Positions 42,912 through 51,392 of a stretch of 64,000 bases of DNA are shown here, in pieces. Below the pieces are notes generated by a model. That model was not told where the DNA came from. It made no database searches and saw nothing but the letters and a program-made list of their open reading frames with translations. Both the position numbers and the translations under genes were made by a program. Source of the stretch: JAFEBO01 sp044221315 (lineage in GTDB: Bacteria; Planctomycetota; Phycisphaerae; Phycisphaerales; UBA1924); assembly GCA_044221315.1 (NCBI GenBank), contig JBGAPK010000016.1, positions 23,392 to 87,391 of the forward strand, given 5' to 3'. Each line of letters begins with the position of its first letter. Positions within the stretch are counted from its first letter, which is position 1.

Positions 42912-45900
42912 TCATCGAAAATCCCGCGACCTTACGGCGATGTCTTCCGACTCTTTCATGCTCCGCAGCCGCGTCACAATTACGTGCACCACCTCTCCCT
43001 GGCGCTGAACGCGTCCGTCGGCGATCAGAAGCCGTGCCGCCGCCTGGCGGCGGAAGCGCTGGTAGACCTGGCGCCAGACGATGAGATTGGCGATGCCGGT
43101 CTCGTCTTCCAGCGTGATGAAGGTCACGCCTTCCGCGGTGCCGGGGCGTTGGCGGACCAGGACCAGGCCGGCGACCGTGACGAGGGTGCCGTCCCGGGCT
43201 TTGGCTTCGTCACGCAGAGCCCCGCAGGGAATCGCCCGCAGTGCGCTGAGCTTCGCTCGCATGAAGCCGACCGGATGTGCCTTGAGCGAGAGCCCCGTGG
43301 AGTTGTAATCGAGAGAAACCTGGCGCTCGGCGCTGATGAGCGGGAGCGGAGCGGGTTCTTCCTTCGCTTCGGTGTTTTCGAAGAGCGGCAGGCGGTCGTC
43401 GCGGAGCAGGCGGGCGTGCCAGAGGGCCTCCTGGCGGGAGAGGTTCATGGAAGCGAAGGCGTCGGCACCGGCGAGACGCCGGAAGGTGCCCGCGCCGGCT
43501 CCCGAGGCACGCCAGAGCGAGAGCAGCGTGTGAAATGGGCCGCGGCTTTCAATGGCGGCGCGCACTTTGTCGGCGTCGGCCTTCGTGGCGCCGCTGACGA
43601 GGCGCATGCCGAGGCGCAAGGCTCCGTCCTCGATGGTGCAGTCCCAGTGGCTGTGGTTGACGTCGATGGGGCGGACTTCGACGCCGTGCTCTTTGGCGTC
43701 GCGGACGAGCTGGGCGGGGGCGTAGAAGCCCATGGGCTGGCTGTTGAGAATGGCGGCAGCGAACTCGGCGGGGTGATGGCACTTGAGCCAGGCAGAGGCG
43801 TAGACCAGGAGAGCGAAAGACGCGGCATGGCTCTCGGGGAAGCCGTACTCGCTGAAACCCTTGATCTGCTCGAAGCAGCGCTCGGCGAATTCGCGCGGGA
43901 TGCCGTTCTTCATCATGCCGTCGACAAGTTTGGCGCCGAAGCGGTAGATCTGGTCGCCCTTGCGTTTCCACGCGGCCATAGCACGGCGGAGCTGATCGGC
44001 CTCGCCCGGCGTAAAACCCGCGGCCTTGACGGCGAGGGCCATGCACTGCTCTTGGAAAAGAGGTACGCCGAGGGTGCGTCCAAGCACCTCGTCGAAGGAG
44101 GGGTGTGGGGGCTTTGGAATCGGTTCTTCCTTGTTGCGCCGGCGCAGATACGGATGCACCATGTCGCCCTGGATCGGCCCGGGGCGGACAATCGCGACCT
44201 CGATGACGAGGTCGTAGAACTCCTTGGGCCGGAGGCGCGGCAGCATCGACATCTGCGCCCGGCTCTCGATCTGGAAGACGCCGATGGTGTCGGCCTTCTG
44301 GATCATGGCGTAGGTGGCGGGGTCTTCGAAGGGGATGGTGTGGAGGAAGAGAGGTGTCGAGGTGTCGAGGTGTCGAGGTGCCGAGGGGGGAAGGTGATAA
44401 GGTGTCAAGGTGTCAAGGTGTCGAGATGGGAATGGTTGAGGAAACCGGGCGAGGTCTATTTCTTCTCTTCCAGCTTCCGGATGAGGGCAAAGAGCATCCG
44501 GTCGATTTCCACCATCAGATTCGTCACGTCCGATCGGTCTTTGATGTAACCGAGGTCTGTTGCGATCTCCCATTGAGTTGAGAGTTCCGCTTGAGAGCCC
44601 GATGCGATCCGGAGGCCGCGGAGATACTCCGGGCGAGTCTTTCGGTTGTATCCCTCGGCGATATTCGACGGGATTGAAACTGCCGCTCTCCGCATTTGTG
44701 AAGTGAGTCCGAACATCTCCGACCGCGGCATCTTTTCCGTCGCGCGATACACCGTTGTGGCCAACTTCTTGCTCTTCTGCCAGACGATCAGATCCCGATA
44801 CGAGCTGATGGTTCCCATCGTGAGTCTCCTTTGGAATTGTGACACTTTGAAAAACCGACGCCTCGACACTTTCAAGTGCCCCAGCATTCTGTTGGCTTTC
44901 CTGCTTTCCCTCGACACCTCGACACCTTGACACCTCGACACCTCTGTTTACAAGATTCAGACACTTCGACAAACACGTCAGCATGCCTAGCCCCAGGACG
45001 TCCACCTTCAGCATTCCCACCGCGTCGATGTCGTCCTTGTCCCACTCCACCACGGTGCGGTCGGGCATGGCGGCGTTCTCGACGGGGACGAGTTCGCAGA
45101 GGGGGGTTCGCGTGATGATGAACCCCCCGACGTGCTGGGAGAGGTGGCGTGGGAAACCGAGAAGTTCGCCGACGAGGCGGGCGAGCCAGCGGAGGGTGAT
45201 GTCGTCGGGATTGAGACCCATCTCGCGAAGGCTGTCGGGATCGACGCCTCCCTTGTCCCACCACTCGATGGATTTGGCGAGGCGATCGACGAGGTCGAGG
45301 GAGAGGCCCAGGGCCTTGCCGACATCGCGAATGGCGCTGCGCCGGCGGTAGGAGATGACCTCGGCCGTGAGTGCGGCACGCTCGCGCCCGTACTTCTTGT
45401 AGATGTACTGGATCACCTCCTCGCGCCGCTCGTGCTCGAAATCGATGTCGATATCAGGCGGTTCGTTGCGCTCCTTGCTGATGAAGCGCTCGAAGAGAAG
45501 CTGGAATTTGGTGGGATCGACGCTGGTGACGCCCAGGCAGAAGCAGACGGCGGAGTTGGCGGCGCCGCCGCGGCCCTGGCAGAGGATGGGTGCCTTGCCT
45601 GTGCGCCCGCGGGCGAAATCAACCAGGTCATGCACGGTGAGGAAATAGGGGGCGTAGTTTAGTTCCTGGATCAGATTAAGTTCGTACTCGATCTGCATCT
45701 TCAGCTTGTCCGACACGCCCTCGGGAAAGCGCTCGCGAGCGCCCTCCCACGTGAGGTCGGTGAGATGCTGCTGCGGCGTCTTGCCGGCGGGGACGACCTC
45801 GTCGGGGTATTCGTAACGGAGCTGGTCCAGGCTGAAGCCCGCGGCACGCTCGGCGATCTCGACCGTGCGCCGAACCGCCTGCGGGTATTCCGCGAAGAGC

Positions 45901-46715
45901 CGGTGCATCTCTTCGGGGGGCTTCAAGTGGCGTTCGGCGTTGGCGTGCAGGCGGAAGCCGGCCTCTGCGATCGTGCAGCCGTGGCGGATGCAGGTGAGGA
46001 CATCCTGGAGCATGCGGCGGTCCTGCGCGTGATGATGAGGGTCGTTGGTGGCGACGGTCGGGATACCAAGGCTCTCGGCCAGCTCGCACAGGTCGCCGAT
46101 GCGCCGAGAATCATCGGCCCCGTAAGGCCTGCGCAACGCGAGCGAGAGGCGATCGTCGCCGAACGAGTTCTTGAGTGCTGATAGAGCCTCTCGCGTAAGC
46201 GAGAGGTCGGAAGGGCGACGGAACTCGCTACCCGCGTTATCGTCCACCATCGCAATCGCGAGCAAACCCTCGTGGAGCGACGCAAGATCCTGAAAAGTGA
46301 GGTGGCACTCTCCCTTGGGCGCTCGACGCTTGCCGGTTGTGAGCAGACGGCAGAGCCGCCGGTACGAGTCCATGCCCGTCGGGTACAGGAAGATCGAGAG
46401 CCCCTGCATGTCGCTCGGCCGCACGCGGCTCCCGACCATGAATTGAATCTTCTGAGCTGAGTCCTTCGCCGCGACATGCGCCCGCACCACGCCCGCCAGC
46501 GTGTGCGTGTCGGTGATGGCGATCGCCCGGTAGCCGAGCAGCACGGCCTGATCGATGAATTCTTCGGGATGGCTCGCGCCGGTCAGGAAGGTGTAGTTGC
46601 TGGTAACGCAGAGTTCGGCGTAGGGCGGGGCTTCGCGGGCGGGAAAGGGGAGAGTCCGCTCCGGCGAATGGCGGAACGGGTGCGGGCGGAGTTTGGGGAA
46701 TTCATTTTCCGGCAT
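42912..46715 (-). CDS. dnaE2: Error-prone DNA polymerase DnaE2/ImuC containing an inserted element
   Basis: A translesion DNA polymerase of the ImuC/DnaE2 type, 1267 codons as read. An N-terminal PHP domain (CVTSNYTFLTGASHPEE, ITDTHTLAGVVRAH) is followed by the polymerase core with catalytic acids in EPPDIDIDFEHER and KVDVLGLGML. After LSKCLNLVN (residue about 590) the frame enters a 596-bp element of about 199 codons and returns to normal at FLHTIPFEDPATYAMIQKAD. Without it the length is about 1068, usual for the family. The insertion lies in a loop between palm elements. ATG 46715 is chosen for its GGAG site; ATG 46727 overlaps imuB. Third gene of the imuA-imuB-dnaE2 cassette, probably DNA-damage induced. 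Whether the enlarged protein works is unknown. Confidence 0.9.
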   Translation of the reverse strand: MPENEFPKLRPHPFRHSPERTLPFPAREAPPYAELCVTSNYTFLTGASHPEEFIDQAVLLGYRAIAITDTHTLAGVVRAHVAAKDSAQKIQFMVGSRVRPSDMQGLSIFLYPTGMDSYRRLCRLLTTGKRRAPKGECHLTFQDLASLHEGLLAIAMVDDNAGSEFRRPSDLSLTREALSALKNSFGDDRLSLALRRPYGADDSRRIGDLCELAESLGIPTVATNDPHHHAQDRRMLQDVLTCIRHGCTIAEAGFRLHANAERHLKPPEEMHRLFAEYPQAVRRTVEIAERAAGFSLDQLRYEYPDEVVPAGKTPQQHLTDLTWEGARERFPEGVSDKLKMQIEYELNLIQELNYAPYFLTVHDLVDFARGRTGKAPILCQGRGGAANSAVCFCLGVTSVDPTKFQLLFERFISKERNEPPDIDIDFEHERREEVIQYIYKKYGRERAALTAEVISYRRRSAIRDVGKALGLSLDLVDRLAKSIEWWDKGGVDPDSLREMGLNPDDITLRWLARLVGELLGFPRHLSQHVGGFIITRTPLCELVPVENAAMPDRTVVEWDKDDIDAVGMLKVDVLGLGMLTCLSKCLNLVNRGVEVSRCRGVEGKQESQQNAGALESVEASVFQSVTIPKETHDGNHQLVSGSDRLAEEQEVGHNGVSRDGKDAAVGDVRTHFTNAESGSFNPVEYRRGIQPKDSPGVSPRPPDRIGLSSGTLNSMGDRNRPRLHQRPIGRDESDGGNRPDALCPHPEAGREEIDLARFPQPFPSRHLDTLTPYHLPPSAPRHLDTSTPLFLHTIPFEDPATYAMIQKADTIGVFQIESRAQMSMLPRLRPKEFYDLVIEVAIVRPGPIQGDMVHPYLRRRNKEEPIPKPPHPSFDEVLGRTLGVPLFQEQCMALAVKAAGFTPGEADQLRRAMAAWKRKGDQIYRFGAKLVDGMMKNGIPREFAERCFEQIKGFSEYGFPESHAASFALLVYASAWLKCHHPAEFAAAILNSQPMGFYAPAQLVRDAKEHGVEVRPIDVNHSHWDCTIEDGALRLGMRLVSGATKADADKVRAAIESRGPFHTLLSLWRASGAGAGTFRRLAGADAFASMNLSRQEALWHARLLRDDRLPLFENTEAKEEPAPLPLISAERQVSLDYNSTGLSLKAHPVGFMRAKLSALRAIPCGALRDEAKARDGTLVTVAGLVLVRQRPGTAEGVTFITLEDETGIANLIVWRQVYQRFRRQAAARLLIADGRVQRQGEVVHVIVTRLRSMKESEDIAVRSRDFR
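44350..44387 (+). repeat. Left inverted end of the dnaE2 element
   Basis: A 38-bp end made of GTGTCGAGG-type nine-base units. It is the reverse complement of 44908-44945 with two mismatches (positions 18 and 32 of the repeat). In the dnaE2 transcript the two ends would pair into a long stem closing the element. Confidence 0.9.
44456..44818 (-). CDS. Four-helix bundle protein (23S rRNA intervening-sequence protein family)
   Basis: A 120-residue protein of the S23/IVP four-helix-bundle family. It starts MGTISSYRDLIVWQKSKKLA, continues RSEMFGLTSQMRRAAVSIPS and NIAEGYNRKTRPEYLRGLRI, and ends LMVEIDRMLFALIRKLEEKK. These are the W-Q-K, L-T-x-Q-x-R-R-A-x-x-S-I-x-x-N-I-A-E-G and final-helix signatures. 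The family is best known from open frames in rRNA intervening sequences and as an accessory protein of diversity-generating retroelements; its biochemical role is unclear, and a basic nucleic-acid-binding bundle is likely. AAAGGAG sits seven bases before ATG 44818. It lies wholly within dnaE2, shifted one frame from it, so both proteins share this DNA. Confidence 0.9.
   Translation of the reverse strand: MGTISSYRDLIVWQKSKKLATTVYRATEKMPRSEMFGLTSQMRRAAVSIPSNIAEGYNRKTRPEYLRGLRIASGSQAELSTQWEIATDLGYIKDRSDVTNLMVEIDRMLFALIRKLEEKK
44908..44945 (-). repeat. Right inverted end of the dnaE2 element
   Basis: Counterpart of the left end, 36 of 38 bases complementary. On the dnaE2 strand this end is met first and reads as RGVEVSRCRGVEG in the polymerase frame. 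Confidence 0.9.
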
Positions 46716-46717
46716 GC

Positions 46718-48277
46718 TCAGCTCCATTCCCCGTGGACGAACCAGCGGCGCGTCTTCACCTGGCGGCAGGCCCAGACCCAGAGGCCGGTTTCGAGTTGGA
46801 GCGCGAAGTAGTCGCGGTCGGGGGGCATCATGGATTCTGCCTGCGGCGTGCCGTCGCTCCAGCGCCACCATTCGGGTCCGAGGCGCTCGGGCCCGGCGCA
46901 GGCGAGCACCTGCCAGCGCCTGTGGCGCCAGCCGAGGCTGAAGACCGGGCCGTCGGGGACGAGGGCGATGGCTTCGGCGGGTTCGGGCTTTGAGAAAAGG
47001 CGCGTGGGGCGGTCGGCGGGCGTGACGGAGGCTTGCGTGCGCGAGGGTTCTTCCAAGATGGAGCGTTCGCGCCAGGCGGATTCGGGGAGGTGAGACTCGA
47101 CGGGCTCGATGCGGGTGACGGAGTTGGGGCCGAGGCGATCGACCAGCGTGTCCACCAGTTCACCCCAGGAGGCCTGTGCTGCCTGCTCGGTACTTCCTCC
47201 AAGGGCGGGGCTGTTGAGTTGTTCGTGACGGAGGCGTGCCGCACGCCGGGCCCAGAGCACGATTCCCTCGACGCCTTTGGCGAGATCGGTTCGTTCGAGC
47301 TTGGAGCGGACGAGCGACCAGAGATGCTTGTTGGCTCTGCTGGGGCGGCTGAGGGTGATGAGGATGCGATCGGCGACGGCATCGGGACGGCGGAGTTCGA
47401 TTTCGAGCCGGCGCACGCCTCGTTCCTGGGTTGTGAGTTTGGCGCAGAGATCCTCCAGCACCAGTTTGGCGGCGGCCTCGATCGATTCCCATTGATCGGT
47501 GGGACCATCGAAGAGCAGGGAGGCTTGAAGAGGTGGCGGGGGGCAGACGGGGTCGAGACGCTCGGGGGTGATGCCAAGGGCTTTGTTCAGGCGGTCGAGG
47601 ATCTCGGTACCGAAGCGGGCGACCAGCGAGGAGCGGGGGAGGGCGAGAATGTGCTCGATGCGCAGGATGCCGATCTCGCGGAGGGCAAGATCGGTGGCGG
47701 GATCGATCCGGAGGGCGGCAACGGGCAGGCCGGCGAGTGCTTCGCGTTCGCAGCCTTGCGCGACGGTTGCAAAGGGATGGTTTGCGAAGCGGGCGATGCC
47801 CCAGGCGCAGGCGAAGGTGCACGCGGCGCCGATGCGGGCGCGCACGCCGAGTTTGCGGAGGCCTCGCGCGGCGGATCGGATGACCCGTGCTTCGCCCCGG
47901 TGGACGCGATCCGTGCCGGTGGTGTCGATGAGGATGCCGTCGGGTGGATCGGGGGCGACGAGGGGGGAGAGTTTTAGAAGGCGGCAGGCCAAGGCGTGGA
48001 GGGCTTCGCCCTCGCGATCGGGGCGGTGCGGTTCGATGTGGAGAATGGCGCCCGGAGGGACGAGCGAGCGGGCGTGGGCGAGGTCCATGCCTTCGGAGAT
48101 GGCTGCTTTGGCGGCATTTTCACAGCGGCGCGCGATCAGTTCGCGCCCGGCGACTTCTCGCGTGAGCAGGACCACGAGGGGCTTCGGTGTTTCACCCGCT
48201 GAGGCGGATCGGTTCAGCCTGCGTTTGACGAGATCGGTCGCGAAGGTCGGGAACCACAGCGAAAGCACGCGTCGCAT
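46718..48277 (-). CDS. imuB: ImuB, Y-family polymerase-like protein
   Basis: A 519-residue ImuB. It starts MRRVLSLWFPTFATDLVKRR, the usual opening of the inactive Y-family polymerase homologue that acts as hub of the mutasome. GMDLAHARSLVPPGAILHIE and DGILIDTTGTDRVHRGE follow, and the acidic metal triad of active polymerases is not evident. The C-terminal GLWVWACRQVKTRRWFVHGE is the ImuB-specific end. ATG 48277 is taken because the upstream in-frame extension lies in imuA; the genes overlap by 86 bp. It bridges ImuA and DnaE2 in damage-induced mutagenesis. Confidence 0.9.
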   Translation of the reverse strand: MRRVLSLWFPTFATDLVKRRLNRSASAGETPKPLVVLLTREVAGRELIARRCENAAKAAISEGMDLAHARSLVPPGAILHIEPHRPDREGEALHALACRLLKLSPLVAPDPPDGILIDTTGTDRVHRGEARVIRSAARGLRKLGVRARIGAACTFACAWGIARFANHPFATVAQGCEREALAGLPVAALRIDPATDLALREIGILRIEHILALPRSSLVARFGTEILDRLNKALGITPERLDPVCPPPPLQASLLFDGPTDQWESIEAAAKLVLEDLCAKLTTQERGVRRLEIELRRPDAVADRILITLSRPSRANKHLWSLVRSKLERTDLAKGVEGIVLWARRAARLRHEQLNSPALGGSTEQAAQASWGELVDTLVDRLGPNSVTRIEPVESHLPESAWRERSILEEPSRTQASVTPADRPTRLFSKPEPAEAIALVPDGPVFSLGWRHRRWQVLACAGPERLGPEWWRWSDGTPQAESMMPPDRDYFALQLETGLWVWACRQVKTRRWFVHGEWS

Positions 48278-48998
48278 GATCGCGCTCCAGAGTCCAGAGG
48301 CGGTTGGCGCCTGGTTGCACTCCTTTGCAGCGCAGAAGCGAGACAGTCCATCGTCGCGCGAGGGTGGGAGAGGGACAGGGATGGACAAGCCAGCGGGTCG
48401 TTGAGGCGGAGAGGATCGATTGCTCCCAAGGCGGACGGGCGAGAAGGCAGAGAGCGTTGCCGGCTTCTGCCGCGAGTTGCAGGCGCCGCGTCGCGGGAAG
48501 ATCGAAACCGGACGCGTCGGCGATGACGGCAACGGCGGCGCGGCTACGCAGGGCGAGGTCGGTCGCCCAGAGGCGCTGGGCGGGGGAAGAGGCGTGCACG
48601 AAGAGCGAACAGTCGAGGGGATGGCGGGACGCTTTCTCGGGTTGGGTCGGTGCGCCGAGAACCGGGGCGTACGGCCAAACATTGCGGCCGATCCAGATCA
48701 GCCGGGCCTCGGTGTTGTCGGCGAGCACTAGGGCGGTGCAGGCCAAGTCGGTCAGCAGGTGCAGTGGCGGCGACCACGCGGCTCGCCCGGCTCTGGAGCC
48801 ATCTGCAGGGGCCAGGCCGAGCCATTCGTGGGCTTTGCCGCGGGCGAGGCCGTGTTGGGGGAGATCAGGGTCGATTCCCCAACGGGTTGGGACGGCTGCG
48901 GCTTCTGGTTTGGACCCAGAGGTTCCTTGGCAAAGGCGGTGGAGATACGCAAGTCTTTGCTCTAAAGGACATTGAGATTGGAGTACCACGTCAACCAT
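48192..48998 (-). CDS. imuA: ImuA-like RecA-fold protein
   Basis: A 268-residue protein in the ImuA position upstream of imuB. HGLARGKAHEWLGLAP is the family-typical G-x-x-H-E-W/I-x-G segment, ARLIWIGRNVWPYAPVL corresponds to the Walker-B-like strand region, and RLWATDLALRSRAAVAVIAD follows. A proper Walker A is not visible, usual for ImuA. It supports ImuB/DnaE2 function in translesion synthesis. The ATG at 48998 coincides with the predicted transcription start, so translation is probably leaderless. The 3' end overlaps imuB by 86 bp. Confidence 0.8.
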   Translation of the reverse strand: MVDVVLQSQCPLEQRLAYLHRLCQGTSGSKPEAAAVPTRWGIDPDLPQHGLARGKAHEWLGLAPADGSRAGRAAWSPPLHLLTDLACTALVLADNTEARLIWIGRNVWPYAPVLGAPTQPEKASRHPLDCSLFVHASSPAQRLWATDLALRSRAAVAVIADASGFDLPATRRLQLAAEAGNALCLLARPPWEQSILSASTTRWLVHPCPSPTLARRWTVSLLRCKGVQPGANRLWTLERDHATRAFAVVPDLRDRSRQTQAEPIRLSG

Positions 48999-49004
48999 TT
49001 TGTT

Positions 49005-49033
49005 AGTATAATGAACGGTATCCGGTTTGTCAA
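49005..49033 (-). promoter_or_regulatory. Consensus sigma-70 promoter of imuA-imuB-dnaE2 with operator-like spacer
   Basis: On the minus strand TTGACA (49033-49028) and TATACT (49010-49005) are exactly 17 bp apart, near-perfect for sigma-70. The predicted start falls on or next to the A of the imuA ATG at 48998. Within the spacer, AACCGGATACCGTT is an imperfect inverted repeat, and on the plus strand GAAC-N8-GTT is reminiscent of LexA boxes. A strong promoter blocked by a repressor in the spacer is what an SOS gene needs; the repressor identity is inferred. Confidence 0.65.
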
Positions 49034-49538
49034 GTATTTGTTTGGTTTGAGGCCCTGAAATTTCAAAATCGGATCAGAATCTCCGAGACGCGGATCGCCA
49101 TGGCGTCGTGCCGAAGGGAACAGACGACCACCATCGAGAAGCGAGCGAGTGAAAGCGCCGAACCGGCCGCTCGTGGGATCGGTTGATTTGAAATACGCGA
49201 GACCAGACGCCGCAGCGGTTTGATGAAATGTTGAAGCCGCGGGCGCACGAGCGATTCATGCCGCGGCGCCGTGCAAACTGCGCAGGACGTCGAGCGCGCC
49301 GAGAGGTGAATGCGTTTGAAAAACGTGCTGCGCACTCGCGGAAGCTGTGCGCCATTCGCCTCGAAATCGGCGTCGTCGGGTGCCGGGCCGATGCGCGATG
49401 GTTCGTCTTCCGTCGAAAAAAACGCGAGCTGCAATCGAGCAGTTTTACCTAGGAACTCAGGCACTTCCGTGCGTGTAACTGCACCGTGGGCCTCACACGG
49501 AGTGAAGCCAGAGGACAACCTGACATCCGGAGATTCCA
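49034..49538. other. Gap between imuA and the HtrA protease gene
   Basis: About 500 bp with no convincing gene; open frames here have no family features or ribosome sites. Near the protease, GGAACT at 49452-49457 and TGTAAC 16 bp later resemble an ECF/sigma-E-type promoter, plausible for an envelope-stress protease. CGTGTAACTGCACCGTGGGCCTCACACGG (49472-49500) contains CCGTG/CACGG inverted arms. GGAGA at about 49529 is the protease ribosome site. Confidence 0.35.
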
Positions 49539-51149
49539 ATGACCAGCAACTTCTCGAACCGCACTTCTCTTCGCAGCGCCACACGGCGACTGGGAGTTTC
49601 AGCTTTGGCCATGATCGCGGCTGCCGGAATGGCATTCGCCGCCCAGTCCAGTGTTCTTGCCGAGATCGCTCCTTCTTCGACGGCCGGATCAAGCCCGGAC
49701 GCAAAGGCGGCCGCCACCTTTGCGAAAAGTCTCTCCGCCGCCTTTCGCAACGCCGCCAGCACGGTCGGGGGGTCGGTGGTCAGCATCCGCGTTGAGAAGA
49801 AGGCGTCGGATTCTCCTGCCTTCTTTCATGGCGGTCCGGAAGGAAGCGATGCCTCACCCGCACTTCCCCCGGGGATGGAGAAGTTCATGGAACGCTTCTT
49901 CCAAGGACAGGGAATGCCGGCCCCTCACGGTGGCGCTGAACCCCGGGGCCAGAATCCATCCCAAGGGCGCCATCCTGCCGCACCGATGATGCAGGGCCAG
50001 GGCAGCGGCGTGATCACGACGGCCGACGGCATGATCGTGACCAACGCCCACGTTGTGGACGGCGCCGACACGATGACCGTCGTGCTCGCCGACTCCAATG
50101 AGTATCCGGCCAAACTCATCGGCATCGACAAGGACTCGGACCTTGCCGTAATCAAGATTGATGCCACCGGCCTGACGGCCGCACGCTTTGCGGACTCCGA
50201 TCAGGTGCAGCCCGGCGACTGGTGCGTGGCGGTCGGGACGCCGTTCGGGCTCGATCACACGGTAACCGCGGGCATCGTGAGCGCCAAAGGGCGCAGCGGC
50301 GTCGGGGCAGCGGCCTTCGAGGACTTCATCCAGACCGACGCGTCGATCAACCCGGGCAATTCGGGCGGGCCGCTCGTGAATCTCGATGGCGAGATCATCG
50401 GCATGAACACCGCGATCCGCAGTTCGTCCGGCGGTTCGATCGGCATCGGATTCGCGATTCCGTCCACCACGATCCAGTCGGTGATGGCCGACCTGATCAA
50501 AGACGGTCATGTCGAGCGGGGCTGGTTGGGAGTTTCGATCCAGCCGCTGACTCCGGACCTTGCCGCCAGCATGAGCGCCAAGCCCAAGGCCGGCGTGCTG
50601 ATCGGCAACGTCATGGTCGGCGCTCCCGCGGCCAAGGCCGGCATTCAGGACGGCGACATCGTGACCGCCGTCAATGGCCAGGCCGTGACCGAGCCGGGAC
50701 AGCTCATGAGCCGCATCGCCCGCGTCGGCCCCGGCAAGGCGGCATCGCTGACCATCCTTCGCGACGGCAGCGAACAGAAGATCTCCGTCACGCTCGGCAA
50801 GCGTCCTGCAAACCCGGGTGCTGAGGCGGCGAAGCCTGCCGCGACCGCGAACGACCGGCTCGGCATGTCGGTTCAGCCCCTGGACAAAGAGCTGCGCGGC
50901 CAGTTCAACCTGGGCGAAGACCAGCGCGGGCTTGTCATCACCGATGTCACGGCCGGCTCACCCGCCGAGCGTGCCGGTCTCCAGCCGGGCGACCTGATCC
51001 TCTCTGCCGGCGGAACCTCCGGCAAGGAACTCGATAGCGCCGAGCAATTCGGCGAACTCTCGGCCAAGGCGACTGCCGAGAAGGGACTGCTTCTCCGTGT
51101 GAAGCGGGGAGACAACGCCCGGTTTGTGGTTGTGAAGCCCGAGCGTTAA
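49539..51149 (+). CDS. DegP/HtrA-type (Do family) serine protease with two PDZ domains
   Basis: A 536-residue periplasmic protease. The signal peptide (LGVSALAMIAAAGMAFA) is followed by an Ala/Pro/Gly-rich linker and a trypsin-like domain with the catalytic triad His171 (TNAHVVDG), Asp201 (SDLAVIK) and Ser275 (NPGNSGGPL). Two PDZ domains follow (GWLGVSIQPLTPDLAASM onward and RLGMSVQPLDKELRGQF onward). It degrades or refolds damaged envelope proteins. All residues needed for activity are present. It stands alone, with a 500-bp upstream gap that may hold a stress promoter. Confidence 0.93.
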   Translation: MTSNFSNRTSLRSATRRLGVSALAMIAAAGMAFAAQSSVLAEIAPSSTAGSSPDAKAAATFAKSLSAAFRNAASTVGGSVVSIRVEKKASDSPAFFHGGPEGSDASPALPPGMEKFMERFFQGQGMPAPHGGAEPRGQNPSQGRHPAAPMMQGQGSGVITTADGMIVTNAHVVDGADTMTVVLADSNEYPAKLIGIDKDSDLAVIKIDATGLTAARFADSDQVQPGDWCVAVGTPFGLDHTVTAGIVSAKGRSGVGAAAFEDFIQTDASINPGNSGGPLVNLDGEIIGMNTAIRSSSGGSIGIGFAIPSTTIQSVMADLIKDGHVERGWLGVSIQPLTPDLAASMSAKPKAGVLIGNVMVGAPAAKAGIQDGDIVTAVNGQAVTEPGQLMSRIARVGPGKAASLTILRDGSEQKISVTLGKRPANPGAEAAKPAATANDRLGMSVQPLDKELRGQFNLGEDQRGLVITDVTAGSPAERAGLQPGDLILSAGGTSGKELDSAEQFGELSAKATAEKGLLLRVKRGDNARFVVVKPER

Positions 51150-51392
51150 GGAACTCGCGGTCCGTTCGAACGCCAGTTTCCTCCTGTCTTCCCTCTCTCG
51201 CTGGCCTCGCGATCGAAAGATTGCGGGGCCTGCTTCTTTCGTGAATCGCGGGTGTATCGCGTGTGCCGGGAAAAGCCCGGCGGACAATGAGAATCGCCGC
51301 GGGCGGAATCGATACTCCTATCGTGATCGGTGATCCCGCCTTCGCGGCGGCCCGATCCCGCGGGCGAGACCAGAACGAAAGAGGTCTGCGCC

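Larger units (their letters stand above)
44350..44945 (-). mobile_element. Intervening-sequence-type element inside dnaE2
   Basis: A 596-bp unit with 38-bp inverted ends (36 of 38 identical) built from repeats of GTGTCGAGG, enclosing a four-helix-bundle protein gene in the same direction as dnaE2 but in another frame. Further GTGTCAAGG-like units lie inside both ends (44401-44426 and about 44840-44872). The layout mirrors the 23S rRNA intervening sequences of spirochetes and others, but the host here is a protein gene. No transposase is present; how the element moves is unknown. The dnaE2 frame has no stop through the whole unit. Confidence 0.8.

Noticed and set aside
42813..44549. 578-codon plus-strand open frame opposite dnaE2
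   Set aside because: Antisense shadow of the polymerase gene, starting inside the kinase gene; no recognisable domain.
44350..44945. CRISPR-like reading of the repeated GTGTCGAGG units
   Set aside because: Units are nine bases, tandem and in inverted orientation at the two ends, with no spacers; they are the element's inverted ends.
44350..44945. Intein in DnaE2
   Set aside because: No Cys/Ser first residue, no C-terminal His-Asn, and no splicing or endonuclease motifs in the polymerase-frame translation.
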